From the NCBI GenBank assembly GCA_937969505.1, contig CALBWA010000028.1, positions 1-51,375 of the forward strand: a stretch of 51,375 bases of DNA. Reading direction: 5' to 3'. A program made the translations under genes and the position numbers. Source of the stretch: an uncultured Erythrobacter sp. (lineage in GTDB: Bacteria > Pseudomonadota > Alphaproteobacteria > Sphingomonadales > Sphingomonadaceae). The notes beneath the pieces were generated by a model. That model saw nothing but the letters and a program-made list of their open reading frames with translations. It ran no database searches and was not told the origin of the DNA. Of this stretch, positions 36,745-45,462 are shown one piece after another; the first letter of the stretch is position 1; the number at the start of each line of letters is the position of its first letter.

Positions 36745-38877
36745 TTGTCTCATCGTATCCATCGCGCAATCCTATTTGCCGGTGCCGCCGCCATCACTAC
36801 TCCATCGCTCGCTCAGAGTGTCGCGCCAGCCAGCGCAGAGGAAGGCGATCAGATCGTTGTAACCGGTCAAGTCCTGTATTCGGATGAAATCAATGCGGTG
36901 AAGACCCCGACACCTATTCTGAATGTGCCGCAATCGCTTTCAATCACCACCAAGGACCAGATCGACCAGCAGGGCTTTGACAGCATTGGCGATATTGTTC
37001 TGTACACGCCGGGCGTGACCCAGTCGCAGGGTGAGGGGCATCGCGACTCTGTCGTGTTCCGCGGTGTGCGATCGACGGCTGATTTCTTTGTCGATGGCGT
37101 GCGTGACGATGTGCAATATTACCGCGGTCTCTACAATCTGGAACAGGTCGAGATTCTGCGCGGCCCTAACGCCTTGCTGTTTGGTCGCGGCGGCACCGGC
37201 GGCGTGCTAAACCGGGTTACGAAAAAAGGTGCGATTGGCGAACGGTTTGTCGGCTATCAGGGCTCCGTCGACACCTTTGGCGCATTCTCGGGCCAGATCG
37301 ATGTGAATCTGGCGACTGGCGAGCACTCGGCAGTGCGCGTCAACGCTGTGTATGAAAACCTCAACAATCACCGCGATTTCTATGATGGTGACCGGATAGG
37401 TTTCAACCCGACGTTCCGCGCTCAGCTTGCCCCCGATACAACCATTGATCTCTCGTACGAGTATCTCGACAATGAGCGTTTTATTGATCGCGGCATCCCG
37501 TCTGGCGCAGATGGTCGGCCTGCCGAACAATTGATCGATATCACATTTGCAGACCCGCAAAACAACTTTTCAACGTTCGAGGCTCATGTCTTGCGCGCGT
37601 CCCTGCAGCACGCCTTTTCCGATAATGTGAAAGCCAACTTCAGCGCGTCTTGGGGCGATTATGACAAGGTTTATTCCAACCTCTTTCCTACCGCCTATGA
37701 CGAAGCGGCCAATGTCGTCACACTCGACGGTTATATCGACACCACCCAGCGGCAGAACCTCGTCTTGTCGGGCAATCTGATCAGTGATTTTGACACCGGC
37801 GGCGTGCATCACACCATTTTGATTGGCGCCGAATTCATCGACACCGTCAATAACAACGACCGGTTCAACAGTTTTTTCGACACCAGTGCGGATGATCAGG
37901 AGGATTTCCTGGCAATCCGCCCTCTTGCCATCAACAATTTCGCCGGGATCAATGCCGATGGCGACCCTACCACCTTCGCCTTTTCTGATCTCAATGACGA
38001 TACTGAGGCGGACCTGACCGTTTACTCGATCTATCTTCAAGACGAGATTGAGTTGACCGATTGGCTCAATGTCGTCGTAGGAGGTCGCTTCGATAGTTTC
38101 GAAATCACAGTCGACAATATCGAAACCTTTATCGACACTGGTGTCGAGGACATCCGCAGTCGGACCGACTCCGATTTCTCGCCCCGCTTCGGCCTGATCC
38201 TCAAGCCCCAAGAGAATATCTCAGTCTACGCCAGTTATTCGGAGAGTTTCCTGCCACGTTCGGGAGAACAGTTTACCGACATCAACCCGCCTGACGACGC
38301 GCTTGATCCCGATACTTTCAACAATCTGGAGCTTGGCCTGAAGTGGGATTTTGCCAGCGACATAAGTTTCACAGCGGCGATTTTCGAAGTGGAGCAAAGC
38401 TCGCCGCAGGTGGCTGACAGCGATCCGGGTACACTGGACGTCATCGACAGCAACATACGCGGCTTCGAGGCGCAATTGCAGGGACATATCACCGATCAAT
38501 GGTTCGTATCGGCAGGCTACAGCTATCTTGAAGGCGATCAGGTCGAAGATGACGGCAGCGAACTTTTCCGGGTTCGCGAATTGCCGGAACACACTTTCAG
38601 TCTGTGGAACACGTATCAGGTGACCGATCGTTTGGGCATCGGCGCTGGCCTGACTTATCAGGACGAAAGTTTTGCCGACAATGGCAACACGGCCACTTTG
38701 CCGTCCTTCGTGCGGGTTGATGCAGCCGCATTTTACGACGTGAGTGAAAACCTCCGGGTTCAGGTCAATGTCGAAAACCTGTTCGACGAGGAATATTTCC
38801 CCAACGCACATACGGCGAACAACATTACGGTCGGCGCGCCAATCAATGCGCGCTTCACTCTGTCAGGCAGGTTTTAA
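36745..38877 (+). CDS. TonB-dependent siderophore receptor (catecholate, Fiu-like)
   Basis: A 710-residue outer-membrane receptor. It starts at TTG 36745, seven bases after a strong AGGAGG site. Its signal peptide (HRAILFAGAAAITTPSLAQS) is cleaved near SLAQ. A TonB box-like EGDQIVVTG segment follows. The plug domain carries DIVLYTPGVTQSQGEG, VVFRGVRSTADFFVDGVRDD and LEQVEILRGPNALLFGRG. The rest is a 22-strand barrel ending in the aromatic residue of TLSGRF. The GVRDD..YYRGLYN pattern fits catecholate receptors such as Fiu. Two Fur-like boxes upstream predict induction under iron limitation. No siderophore biosynthesis or ABC genes are adjacent. Confidence 0.93.
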   Translation: MSHRIHRAILFAGAAAITTPSLAQSVAPASAEEGDQIVVTGQVLYSDEINAVKTPTPILNVPQSLSITTKDQIDQQGFDSIGDIVLYTPGVTQSQGEGHRDSVVFRGVRSTADFFVDGVRDDVQYYRGLYNLEQVEILRGPNALLFGRGGTGGVLNRVTKKGAIGERFVGYQGSVDTFGAFSGQIDVNLATGEHSAVRVNAVYENLNNHRDFYDGDRIGFNPTFRAQLAPDTTIDLSYEYLDNERFIDRGIPSGADGRPAEQLIDITFADPQNNFSTFEAHVLRASLQHAFSDNVKANFSASWGDYDKVYSNLFPTAYDEAANVVTLDGYIDTTQRQNLVLSGNLISDFDTGGVHHTILIGAEFIDTVNNNDRFNSFFDTSADDQEDFLAIRPLAINNFAGINADGDPTTFAFSDLNDDTEADLTVYSIYLQDEIELTDWLNVVVGGRFDSFEITVDNIETFIDTGVEDIRSRTDSDFSPRFGLILKPQENISVYASYSESFLPRSGEQFTDINPPDDALDPDTFNNLELGLKWDFASDISFTAAIFEVEQSSPQVADSDPGTLDVIDSNIRGFEAQLQGHITDQWFVSAGYSYLEGDQVEDDGSELFRVRELPEHTFSLWNTYQVTDRLGIGAGLTYQDESFADNGNTATLPSFVRVDAAAFYDVSENLRVQVNVENLFDEEYFPNAHTANNITVGAPINARFTLSGRF

Positions 38878-38883
38878 GTATCC

Positions 38884-38920
38884 AGGCTCCGGTCGATCAC
38901 TGACCGGTTGACCGGGGCCT
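38884..38920 (+). terminator. Long stem-loop after the receptor gene
   Basis: AGGCTCCGGTC (38884-38894) pairs with GACCGGGGCCT (38910-38920) over 11 bases with one G-U pair and a 15-base loop. It starts seven bases after the receptor stop and overlaps the last codons of the convergent 2Fe-2S gene. There is no T-run, so termination is only probable. Confidence 0.45.
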
Positions 38921-39463
38921 ACCCCTCAGTGCGGGAACAGCAGCAGCGGCGTCTTCCGCGCTGATACCGGGCGCGGGGGCAGCGCTGATGGTTTCTTGCC
39001 GGCGAACAACACGGCCAGCGCGCTCAATTGCAGACACCAGCCGGGGGTAGACACCGCAGCGGCAGAGATTAGGGATCGCCTCCTTGATCTCAGCCTCGCT
39101 CGGGGCGGCATTACGCTGGATCAGGTTGGCCGCAGCCATCGCAATGCCCGGCGTGCAGAAACCGCACTGAATTGCCTGCTCGGCCACCAAGGCCTGTTGG
39201 ACAGGGTGCGATCGGTCCCGCGACAACCCTTCAATCGTGGTGATGAAGCGCCCCTCAGCTTCTTCCAGAGTGATCAGGCAGGATCGCAAGGCCGCACCAT
39301 CGACCAGAACCATGCAGGCCCCGCAATCGCCATTGCCGCAGCCATATTTGGTCCCGGTCAGATTGGCTGCGTCACGCAATGCCCAAAGCAGCGGTGTCTC
39401 CGGATCCATGTCAAATTCGAGCGGTCGCTCATTTACAGTCATGCGCGGCATAGGCGGCTGCAT
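38897..39463 (-). CDS. (2Fe-2S)-binding subunit of a xanthine-oxidase family hydroxylase (IorA/CoxS-like)
   Basis: A 188-residue iron-sulfur subunit. The plant-ferredoxin cluster is KYGCGNGDCGACMV with a fourth Cys in LRSCLI. The C-terminal helical cluster has CGFCTPG and NLCRCGVYPR. These two clusters pass electrons from a molybdopterin subunit, as in isoquinoline 1-oxidoreductase and aldehyde oxidases. No large molybdenum subunit, FAD subunit or maturation gene is adjacent. The start may be 39463, 39451 or 39442; none has a convincing ribosome site. The tail past about residue 155 is Ala/Pro rich and unusual. Confidence 0.88.
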   Translation of the reverse strand: MQPPMPRMTVNERPLEFDMDPETPLLWALRDAANLTGTKYGCGNGDCGACMVLVDGAALRSCLITLEEAEGRFITTIEGLSRDRSHPVQQALVAEQAIQCGFCTPGIAMAAANLIQRNAAPSEAEIKEAIPNLCRCGVYPRLVSAIERAGRVVRRQETISAAPAPGISAEDAAAAVPALRGRPRSTGQ

Positions 39464-39611
39464 CCTCGTGAGTGGTAAGCCCGCGCATTATCGCACGTGG
39501 CCAAGGTGCAAGACAAGAACCCCATCCACATGAAAGGCCACACCACACCCATGCCCTGCCTAATTCACTTTTGGTTTGACCGGCTGGCGCGCACCGCTAG
39601 GGATTGGGGTG

Positions 39612-40970
39612 ATGAGCGAGACAGCCAAACTGGTTACCGGATCAATCCGGGGGCATCTCGTCAGCCAGACTCTGCCGATGATCATCGGCGTTGCCGCCAT
39701 CATGTCGATCGGACTGGTCGATTCCTACTACATTGGCAAGCTTGGCAGCGACGAACTTGCAGCCATTTCCTTCGTGTTTCCCGTCACCATGGCAATGGGA
39801 AGCCTTGGGGTCGGAGTGATGGTTGGCATCAATTCGATTGTCGCGCGCGCGCTGGGCGAAGGAGACGGGGACAAGGCATCGCGCCGGGCGATATTGGGCT
39901 TCGTTGTGGCCATAGCTTTCGGCCTGGTGACGGGAGTTGCCATCTTCACCTTGGTCGGACCGCTGTTCAGCCTGCTGCAGGCACCCGAGGATCTGCGCCC
40001 GATTATCGAAACCTACATGCGGCCATTTGCACTCGGCTTTCCGCTGCAATTGTCGATCATGGGATTCAATGGAGTGCTGCGCGGCCAAGGGGAGGCCCGC
40101 AAAACGTCCTATATCGCGCTGACCTATGCCGGGGGCAATTGGGTGCTCGACCCGATCCTGATCACCGGCGCGTTCGGGTTTGGCGGCCTGGGCATTGTCG
40201 GAGCAGCCTACGCATCGCTAGCCGGATGGGGCATGGGGATCGTCATGGGCTGGTTCCTGTTGCGGCGCACCGACTTGCCGTTGCGGCCAGAGCTGCTGCG
40301 GCAGGGACAGATGGGGGAAGCCATCGGGGCGATGGTCAGAGTGGCCGCGCCAGCGGCTTTTTCCAATTCGATCAATCCCATCGGACTTTCCATACTGACA
40401 GCCCTGATTGCATCGGAAGGCGCCGCAGCCGTTGCCGGATTCGGAGCCGCCGGCCGCGTGCAAAGCTTCGCGGTTGTCCCCTTACTTGCACTGTCTGGCT
40501 CCATTGGCGGAATTGTCGGACAAAATTGGGGAGCCAACAAGCCGGATCGATCGCGCGAGGCGATGTTTTACGCAGGACTGTTCTGTATCGGGTACGGTTT
40601 GCTTATCGGCCTTGTGCTGACGCTGGGCGGAACCACTTTTGGCCGCCTGTTTACGAATGAACCGGCCGTCATCGAAAACTTTGCATCCTATATGCGCGTG
40701 GCCTCGTGGGGGTTTGCCGGGTTCGGACTGCTGATCGTTGCCAATGGAGCGCTAAATGCGATTGATCGGGCCAGTTTCGCGCTTGGTCAATCGGCGACCC
40801 GTGTGTTCCTGATCATGTTGCCGGCCGCATGGCTGCTACAACCAGTACTCGATGCCCATGGCATTTATCTGGCCGAACTGGCTGCGAATTTGCTCGGTGG
40901 AGCGATAGCCACCTTCGTTGTATGGCGGATGCTCAACCGCAAACCGAAAGCCCACGCAAAACCGAAGTGA
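39612..40970 (+). CDS. MATE family multidrug exporter
   Basis: A 452-residue inner-membrane antiporter with twelve predicted helices in two bundles. The first bundle has TLPMIIGVAAIMSIGLVDSYYIGKLG and VGVMVGINSIVARALGEGD; the second begins at VAAPAAFSNSINPIGLSI and has GAAGRVQSFAVVPLLALSG and IVGQNWGANKPDRSREAM. This is the NorM/DinF plan, exporting cationic compounds with Na+ or H+. I chose ATG 39612 (GGGGTG site) over the in-frame ATG at 39576. It diverges from the 2Fe-2S gene and precedes cheA. Confidence 0.9.
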   Translation: MSETAKLVTGSIRGHLVSQTLPMIIGVAAIMSIGLVDSYYIGKLGSDELAAISFVFPVTMAMGSLGVGVMVGINSIVARALGEGDGDKASRRAILGFVVAIAFGLVTGVAIFTLVGPLFSLLQAPEDLRPIIETYMRPFALGFPLQLSIMGFNGVLRGQGEARKTSYIALTYAGGNWVLDPILITGAFGFGGLGIVGAAYASLAGWGMGIVMGWFLLRRTDLPLRPELLRQGQMGEAIGAMVRVAAPAAFSNSINPIGLSILTALIASEGAAAVAGFGAAGRVQSFAVVPLLALSGSIGGIVGQNWGANKPDRSREAMFYAGLFCIGYGLLIGLVLTLGGTTFGRLFTNEPAVIENFASYMRVASWGFAGFGLLIVANGALNAIDRASFALGQSATRVFLIMLPAAWLLQPVLDAHGIYLAELAANLLGGAIATFVVWRMLNRKPKAHAKPK

Positions 40971-40976
40971 CGCTTC

Positions 40977-40985
40977 GTTAACCAT
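40977..40985 (+). promoter_or_regulatory. CtrA-like half-site before cheA
   Basis: GTTAACCAT is the core of the alphaproteobacterial CtrA consensus. It lies 37 bases before the cheA start codon. Only a half-site is present (no TTAA seven bases on), so the assignment is tentative. Confidence 0.35.
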
Positions 40986-41022
40986 CTTACCCCATAGGTG
41001 ACACACACACAAAGTGGGGGCA

Positions 41023-43491
41023 ATGGAAATGGATGACCTGCTCGCGGACTTCATCGCAGAAACCCGCGAAATGCTGGAAGCCAGTGCTGGAGAGATCGTC
41101 GCGTGGGAAGCTGATCCTGCCGATCATACGCGGCTGGCCGCCATTTTCCGCTTCGTTCATACCGTCAAGGGCAATTGCGGGTTTTTCGACTTTCCACGAT
41201 TGGAGAAACTCAGTCACGCCGCAGAAGATGCGCTGTCTGATGTACGCGCCGGCCGCCGCTTGCCAGATAGCGATCTGGTCACGGCGACCTTGGCGGTAAT
41301 GGACCGTATCGGCGAAATGGTCGATACGATCGAAGCAGGTGAAGAACTGCCCGAGGGCAGTGATGATGACATCATTGCCGCATTGACCCAACACTGTGAG
41401 CCGGATGTCTCGGCCATTGCAGAAACCGCCCCCCCTGCTCCAAACACAGCGCCTTTGCCTAAGGGCACTGCCGACAGCCCACAAACTGGAGGCAGCAGCG
41501 CCCCTGCTGCGCCCTCTGGCAACACGCTATCAGGCGCACAACGCTCCATCCGCCTGCCAGTTGATCTGCTGGACCGAGTGATGAGCGGCGTTTCGGACAT
41601 GGTGCTGGCGCGCAATGACTTGGCCCACCGTTTGCGAGTGGCCGGCAACCAGCCGACCATCGACGGGCCATTTGAACGCCTGACTTCGATCCTTACTGAT
41701 GTGCGCGATGCGATTACCAAGATGCGCATGCAGAGCGTGGATCATCTCTACAGCGCCTTCCCCCGTCTTGTGCGCGATCTATCCGCAGAGCTAGGCAAGC
41801 AGGTTCTGATTGATCTGGAAGGCGGCGATGTCGAGCTGGATCGCGAGATGATCGAAATGATCCGCGACCCGCTCACACATATTGTGCGCAACGCGGTGGA
41901 TCACGGAATCGAGTTGCCTACAGCCCGCTTGAAGGCCGGCAAGCGCGAGATTGGACTGCTTAACATCACAGCCCGCCAATCGGGCAACAAAATCACGATT
42001 GTCATCACGGATGATGGCGCCGGTCTGGACGCTGACAGAATCGCTGCCAAGGCGGTCGAAAAAGGTATGGTCACCCAAAACCAGATTGACGCGATGACCC
42101 GCGACGACATCCTTCAACTGGTATTCGAACCGGGTCTTTCCACGGCTGAAACAGTCAGCGCAATCAGCGGGCGCGGAGTCGGCCTGGATGTGGTCCGCGA
42201 TAATCTGGAGAAAGTTGGCGGATCAATCTCGGTCACCAGCACTCCAGGAGTTGGCTCGCTATTTTATCTCCAGATACCCCTGACACTCAGCATAATCGCA
42301 GGACTGACGGTAGAAATTGCCGGACAGCGATTTGCTATTCCGCAATCTTACATCGAAGAAATCATCGATCTGTGCAGCGGCACTCATGAATTTACCACTA
42401 TTGGTGATCGCCCCCTGGTAACCTTTCGCGGCGAACGCACACCATGTCTGTGCCTGGCCGATGCGCTGGGCTTGAGCCCCGAGATGCCCGCCGACCAGCA
42501 GACACTGGTGGTCTTGCGCCTGGCCAGCGGGGACATTGTTGCAGTGATGGTCGACCGGATACACAGCCACGGCGATCTGGTCATAAAGCCCTTGCCGCCT
42601 TCCATCATGGAAACGAGCCTCTATGGCGGGTCAACTCTGCTGGAAAATGGCGAGCCAGCCCTGTTGCTGGATATGCCGCTGATTGCTCTTGCGGCAGGAC
42701 TGATTTCAAAAACTCGCGCTCAAACAGCGCATCCGATCGACTTCAAGGCGCAAGAAAACAAAACGCAAGCACAGCATGCCATGGTGTTCACCGCCTACGA
42801 TGGAGCAATCAAAGCAATCAGGCTTGAAATGGTGCACCGGATCGAGACGATCTTTGCCGATGCAGTACAGACAGGTGGAGGGCCGACACGCGCCATCATT
42901 GATCGCGAAATTCTACCGCTGATCGGCCTGCCGAAAGGCGATCTGCCCGACGGTAAGATCAGGGTCCTTCGCCTGTCGGATGGCACATGCGAACTGCTTT
43001 ATGCTGCGGCCAGAATCAACGATTCTGCAACGCTTGATCATGCGCTTGTGCCAGTCGAGGATGAACCCTTCACCGAAGCGATGACGCTGGTCGGAGACTC
43101 TATGGTCGCGCTGATCGATGGGCATGCCCTGTTCGCACAGCACGGTGCAATGCCAAAGCCCGAACGGTCGCTAACCTGTCGTCTGCCCGATGACGATTGG
43201 GCGCAAACCATTCTCGCCCCGCTGGTCGCAGCAGCGGGGTATACCGTGGCCGATACCAGCGCTAGCGATGTGGACATCGTGATCATGCTCGATGCCGAGA
43301 TGCAGGCTCAGACAGAGCAATCCACCGATTGGGCTGGTAACAGCGGGCAGGCCAGCAATGCGGTAATCCGGCTTCGCAGTCAGCCGGACCGCGAGACCAC
43401 CGAACAGGTTAGGGCGCAGTCAATCTACCGCTATGACCGGGAAGGCCTGATCAAGGCGCTGCGCGAAGCTGGCAGGGGAGCGGTGGCATGA
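41023..43491 (+). CDS. cheA: Chemotaxis histidine kinase CheA with extra C-terminal CheW-like and receiver-like parts
   Basis: Central kinase of the chemosensory array. From ATG 41023 (GGGGG site) it has 822 residues. The Hpt domain has phospho-His 46 in FVHTVKGNCGFF. A Pro/Ala linker (about 130-175) stands where the P2 CheY-binding domain would be. The dimerisation domain is at about 175-260. The ATPase domain has the N box VRNAVDHGIE, DDGAGLD and ISGRGVGLDVV. The CheW-like P5 runs to about 560. Beyond it, 585-710 looks like a second CheW-like domain and 715-822 like a receiver without the central Asp. The stop overlaps cheW (ATGA). Confidence 0.93.
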   Translation: MEMDDLLADFIAETREMLEASAGEIVAWEADPADHTRLAAIFRFVHTVKGNCGFFDFPRLEKLSHAAEDALSDVRAGRRLPDSDLVTATLAVMDRIGEMVDTIEAGEELPEGSDDDIIAALTQHCEPDVSAIAETAPPAPNTAPLPKGTADSPQTGGSSAPAAPSGNTLSGAQRSIRLPVDLLDRVMSGVSDMVLARNDLAHRLRVAGNQPTIDGPFERLTSILTDVRDAITKMRMQSVDHLYSAFPRLVRDLSAELGKQVLIDLEGGDVELDREMIEMIRDPLTHIVRNAVDHGIELPTARLKAGKREIGLLNITARQSGNKITIVITDDGAGLDADRIAAKAVEKGMVTQNQIDAMTRDDILQLVFEPGLSTAETVSAISGRGVGLDVVRDNLEKVGGSISVTSTPGVGSLFYLQIPLTLSIIAGLTVEIAGQRFAIPQSYIEEIIDLCSGTHEFTTIGDRPLVTFRGERTPCLCLADALGLSPEMPADQQTLVVLRLASGDIVAVMVDRIHSHGDLVIKPLPPSIMETSLYGGSTLLENGEPALLLDMPLIALAAGLISKTRAQTAHPIDFKAQENKTQAQHAMVFTAYDGAIKAIRLEMVHRIETIFADAVQTGGGPTRAIIDREILPLIGLPKGDLPDGKIRVLRLSDGTCELLYAAARINDSATLDHALVPVEDEPFTEAMTLVGDSMVALIDGHALFAQHGAMPKPERSLTCRLPDDDWAQTILAPLVAAAGYTVADTSASDVDIVIMLDAEMQAQTEQSTDWAGNSGQASNAVIRLRSQPDRETTEQVRAQSIYRYDREGLIKALREAGRGAVA

Positions 43492-43928
43492 ACGATCTGC
43501 TGCTGATCGCCAACATTGCCGGAAGGCGCTGCGCTTTTTGCGCTGTCAGTATCCGTTCCGTGGTCGAACTGGGGACCATCACTCCCGTTCCAGGAGCCCC
43601 GCCTGCCATTATCGGCCTTACCGCATTGCGCAGCAAGGCGTTGACTGTCGTGGATTGCCGGATCGCCATCGGAGAGGCCACTGACGGGCACCCAACCGAT
43701 GTGCGCGCAGCAGTGGTCGATATAGGCGGCCACAGCTACGCCCTGCTCGTCGATCGCGTCGAGGACATCGCTGCGACAACCTCGGAAGTGGACACTGTTC
43801 TGGGCGGTTTCGGCGACCAGTGGGTCAATATCGCGCACGGCATGGTGGAGACCGCCGAAGGGCCGGTGCTCCTGCTTGATCTGGCAAAATTAATCGCTCT
43901 ACCCGCCCCAACGCATAGAGCGGCTTAA
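43488..43928 (+). CDS. cheW: Chemotaxis coupling protein CheW
   Basis: A 146-residue adaptor joining CheA to chemoreceptors. The domain pattern is clear: FCAVSIRSVVELGTITPVPGAP (receptor-binding strand), IGLTALRSKALTVVDCRIAIG with the conserved Arg of the RG.. turn as LRS, and YALLVDRVEDIA. The last residues (ALPAPTHRAA) are short. Its ATG lies in the cheA stop (ATGA), so the two are translationally coupled. Confidence 0.93.
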   Translation: MNDLLLIANIAGRRCAFCAVSIRSVVELGTITPVPGAPPAIIGLTALRSKALTVVDCRIAIGEATDGHPTDVRAAVVDIGGHSYALLVDRVEDIAATTSEVDTVLGGFGDQWVNIAHGMVETAEGPVLLLDLAKLIALPAPTHRAA

Positions 43929-43971
43929 TCCAATCGTTACTGGTTTAAACTAAACATAAAAGGTCGCAAAG

Positions 43972-44349
43972 ATGGGTAAACCAATGAAGACATGTCTGAT
44001 AGTTGATGATTCGCGTGTCATACGCAGGGTTTCGAGGCACATTCTCGAAACTCTCGGCTTCGAGGTTGACGAAGCAGAAAATGGCAAAGACGGGCTTGCG
44101 AAATGCGATGCCGGCATGCCGGACGTAATCCTGCTCGACTGGAATATGCCCGTCATGACCGGGATCGAATTCATCGTCCAGCTGCGCCAGCAGACCGGTG
44201 GAGACAAGCCCAAAGTCGTTTTCTGCACCACCGAAAATGATGTGGCCCATATTCGTGAAGCAATCAGCGCGGGCGCGGACGAATATGTCATGAAGCCCTT
44301 TGATCACGAAACACTTCAGATAAAATTGCAACTGGTCGGCTTTTCCTGA
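43972..44349 (+). CDS. cheY: CheY-type response regulator
   Basis: A 125-residue single-domain receiver. Acidic pocket Asp 12-13 (VDDS), phospho-acceptor Asp 56 (LLDWNMP), switch Thr 87 (FCTTEN) and Lys 108 (VMKPF) are all present. It has no output domain, so it should act by binding a target such as a flagellar motor or a c-di-GMP protein. The DWNMPVMTG block is typical of alphaproteobacterial CheY-like proteins. A 43-base gap separates it from cheW. An alternative ATG is at 43984. Confidence 0.92.
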   Translation: MGKPMKTCLIVDDSRVIRRVSRHILETLGFEVDEAENGKDGLAKCDAGMPDVILLDWNMPVMTGIEFIVQLRQQTGGDKPKVVFCTTENDVAHIREAISAGADEYVMKPFDHETLQIKLQLVGFS

Positions 44350-44361
44350 GCTATTCTTGCC

Positions 44362-45462
44362 ATGGAACCGAGCCGCCCCAGCACTGACGTAACGCGGCCA
44401 ACGCGCGCTTCGACCAGATCGGCACCTGCCGGGCCGATCCGGGTCATGATTGTCGACGATTCGCTTATGGTCCGCACGGCATTTTCGCGGATGGTGGAAG
44501 GCGACCGCGCTTTGCAGATCAGTGGCACCGCAAGCAATGCAGAACAGGCAATCCGCATGCTGCGCAGCATTGCAATTGATGTGGTCCTTCTCGATCTGGA
44601 AATGCCTGGAATGGGTGGTCTTGAAGCCCTGCCAAAAATCCTTGAACTGGCATCGCAGGCCCAGGTCCTGGTTGTATCCTCACTGACCGAACATGGCGCA
44701 GAGCACACGCTGGCTGCGCTCTCAATGGGGGCAGCAGATACCATGTTGAAACCGCGATCCGGCGGCTTTGACAAAGCTTATCGTGCCGGATTGCTGGACA
44801 AGATCAAGGCTTTGGGAGGATTGGATGCGGATCAAACCTCCAGCCCGACCAAGCAGGCGGTCAGCCACCTGCATAATCGCCCGGAAGTGGTTGCCATTGG
44901 TGCTTCGACCGGAGGAATTCATGCGCTCAACATCCTGCTTCGTGCATTGCCCAAAAGTTTCGACCTTCCCATCCTGGTAACCCAGCACCTGCCTGCATCA
45001 TTTATGCCGGTGTTCGCCCGGCAGCTGGAATTGGCATCTGCCCGTCGGGCGACAGTGGCGAGCCAGAACACAATTGTTCGCCGTGGCGAGATCCTGATCG
45101 CTCCTGGTGAAGGCCATATGATCGTAGATCGACACGCTGACCAATTGATGATTCGGTTGTCACGCGATCCAGCGCAAAGCGGTTGCTTGCCTTCGGTTGA
45201 CCCAATGTTCGAAAGCCTGGCTCGGGCCTGCAATGGCCAGGTTCTCGGCGTGATACTGTCTGGCATGGGCAACGATGGACTGGATGGAACACGGTCACTG
45301 TCGCACAAGGGGGGAACCGTGATCGTTCAGGACGCCGCATCCTCGGCAGTTTGGGGTATGCCGGGCTCCGTTGCCAAGGCCAACCTTGCAAGCGCGGTGC
45401 TGCCACCTGAAGAGCTTGCGGCGACAATAGCTTCCTATTGCGAGGTGCCGGAATGCAATTGA
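44362..45462 (+). CDS. cheB: Protein-glutamate methylesterase CheB
   Basis: Removes methyl groups from, and deamidates, chemoreceptor glutamines. The 366 residues contain an N-terminal receiver (Asp 78 in LLDLEMPGMGG) and a C-terminal methylesterase with the triad Ser 182 (GASTGGIHAL), His 209 (TQHLP) and Asp 305 (SGMGNDG). The linker (about 135-172) is longer than in E. coli, and the first ~25 residues are basic and low complexity. It starts 13 bases after cheY, and its last codons overlap cheR by ten bases. Confidence 0.94.
   Translation: MEPSRPSTDVTRPTRASTRSAPAGPIRVMIVDDSLMVRTAFSRMVEGDRALQISGTASNAEQAIRMLRSIAIDVVLLDLEMPGMGGLEALPKILELASQAQVLVVSSLTEHGAEHTLAALSMGAADTMLKPRSGGFDKAYRAGLLDKIKALGGLDADQTSSPTKQAVSHLHNRPEVVAIGASTGGIHALNILLRALPKSFDLPILVTQHLPASFMPVFARQLELASARRATVASQNTIVRRGEILIAPGEGHMIVDRHADQLMIRLSRDPAQSGCLPSVDPMFESLARACNGQVLGVILSGMGNDGLDGTRSLSHKGGTVIVQDAASSAVWGMPGSVAKANLASAVLPPEELAATIASYCEVPECN

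Noticed and set aside
39497..40660. 387-codon plus-strand frame in another phase of the MATE gene
   Set aside because: The MATE frame shows twelve helices; this frame is a His/Arg-rich shadow.
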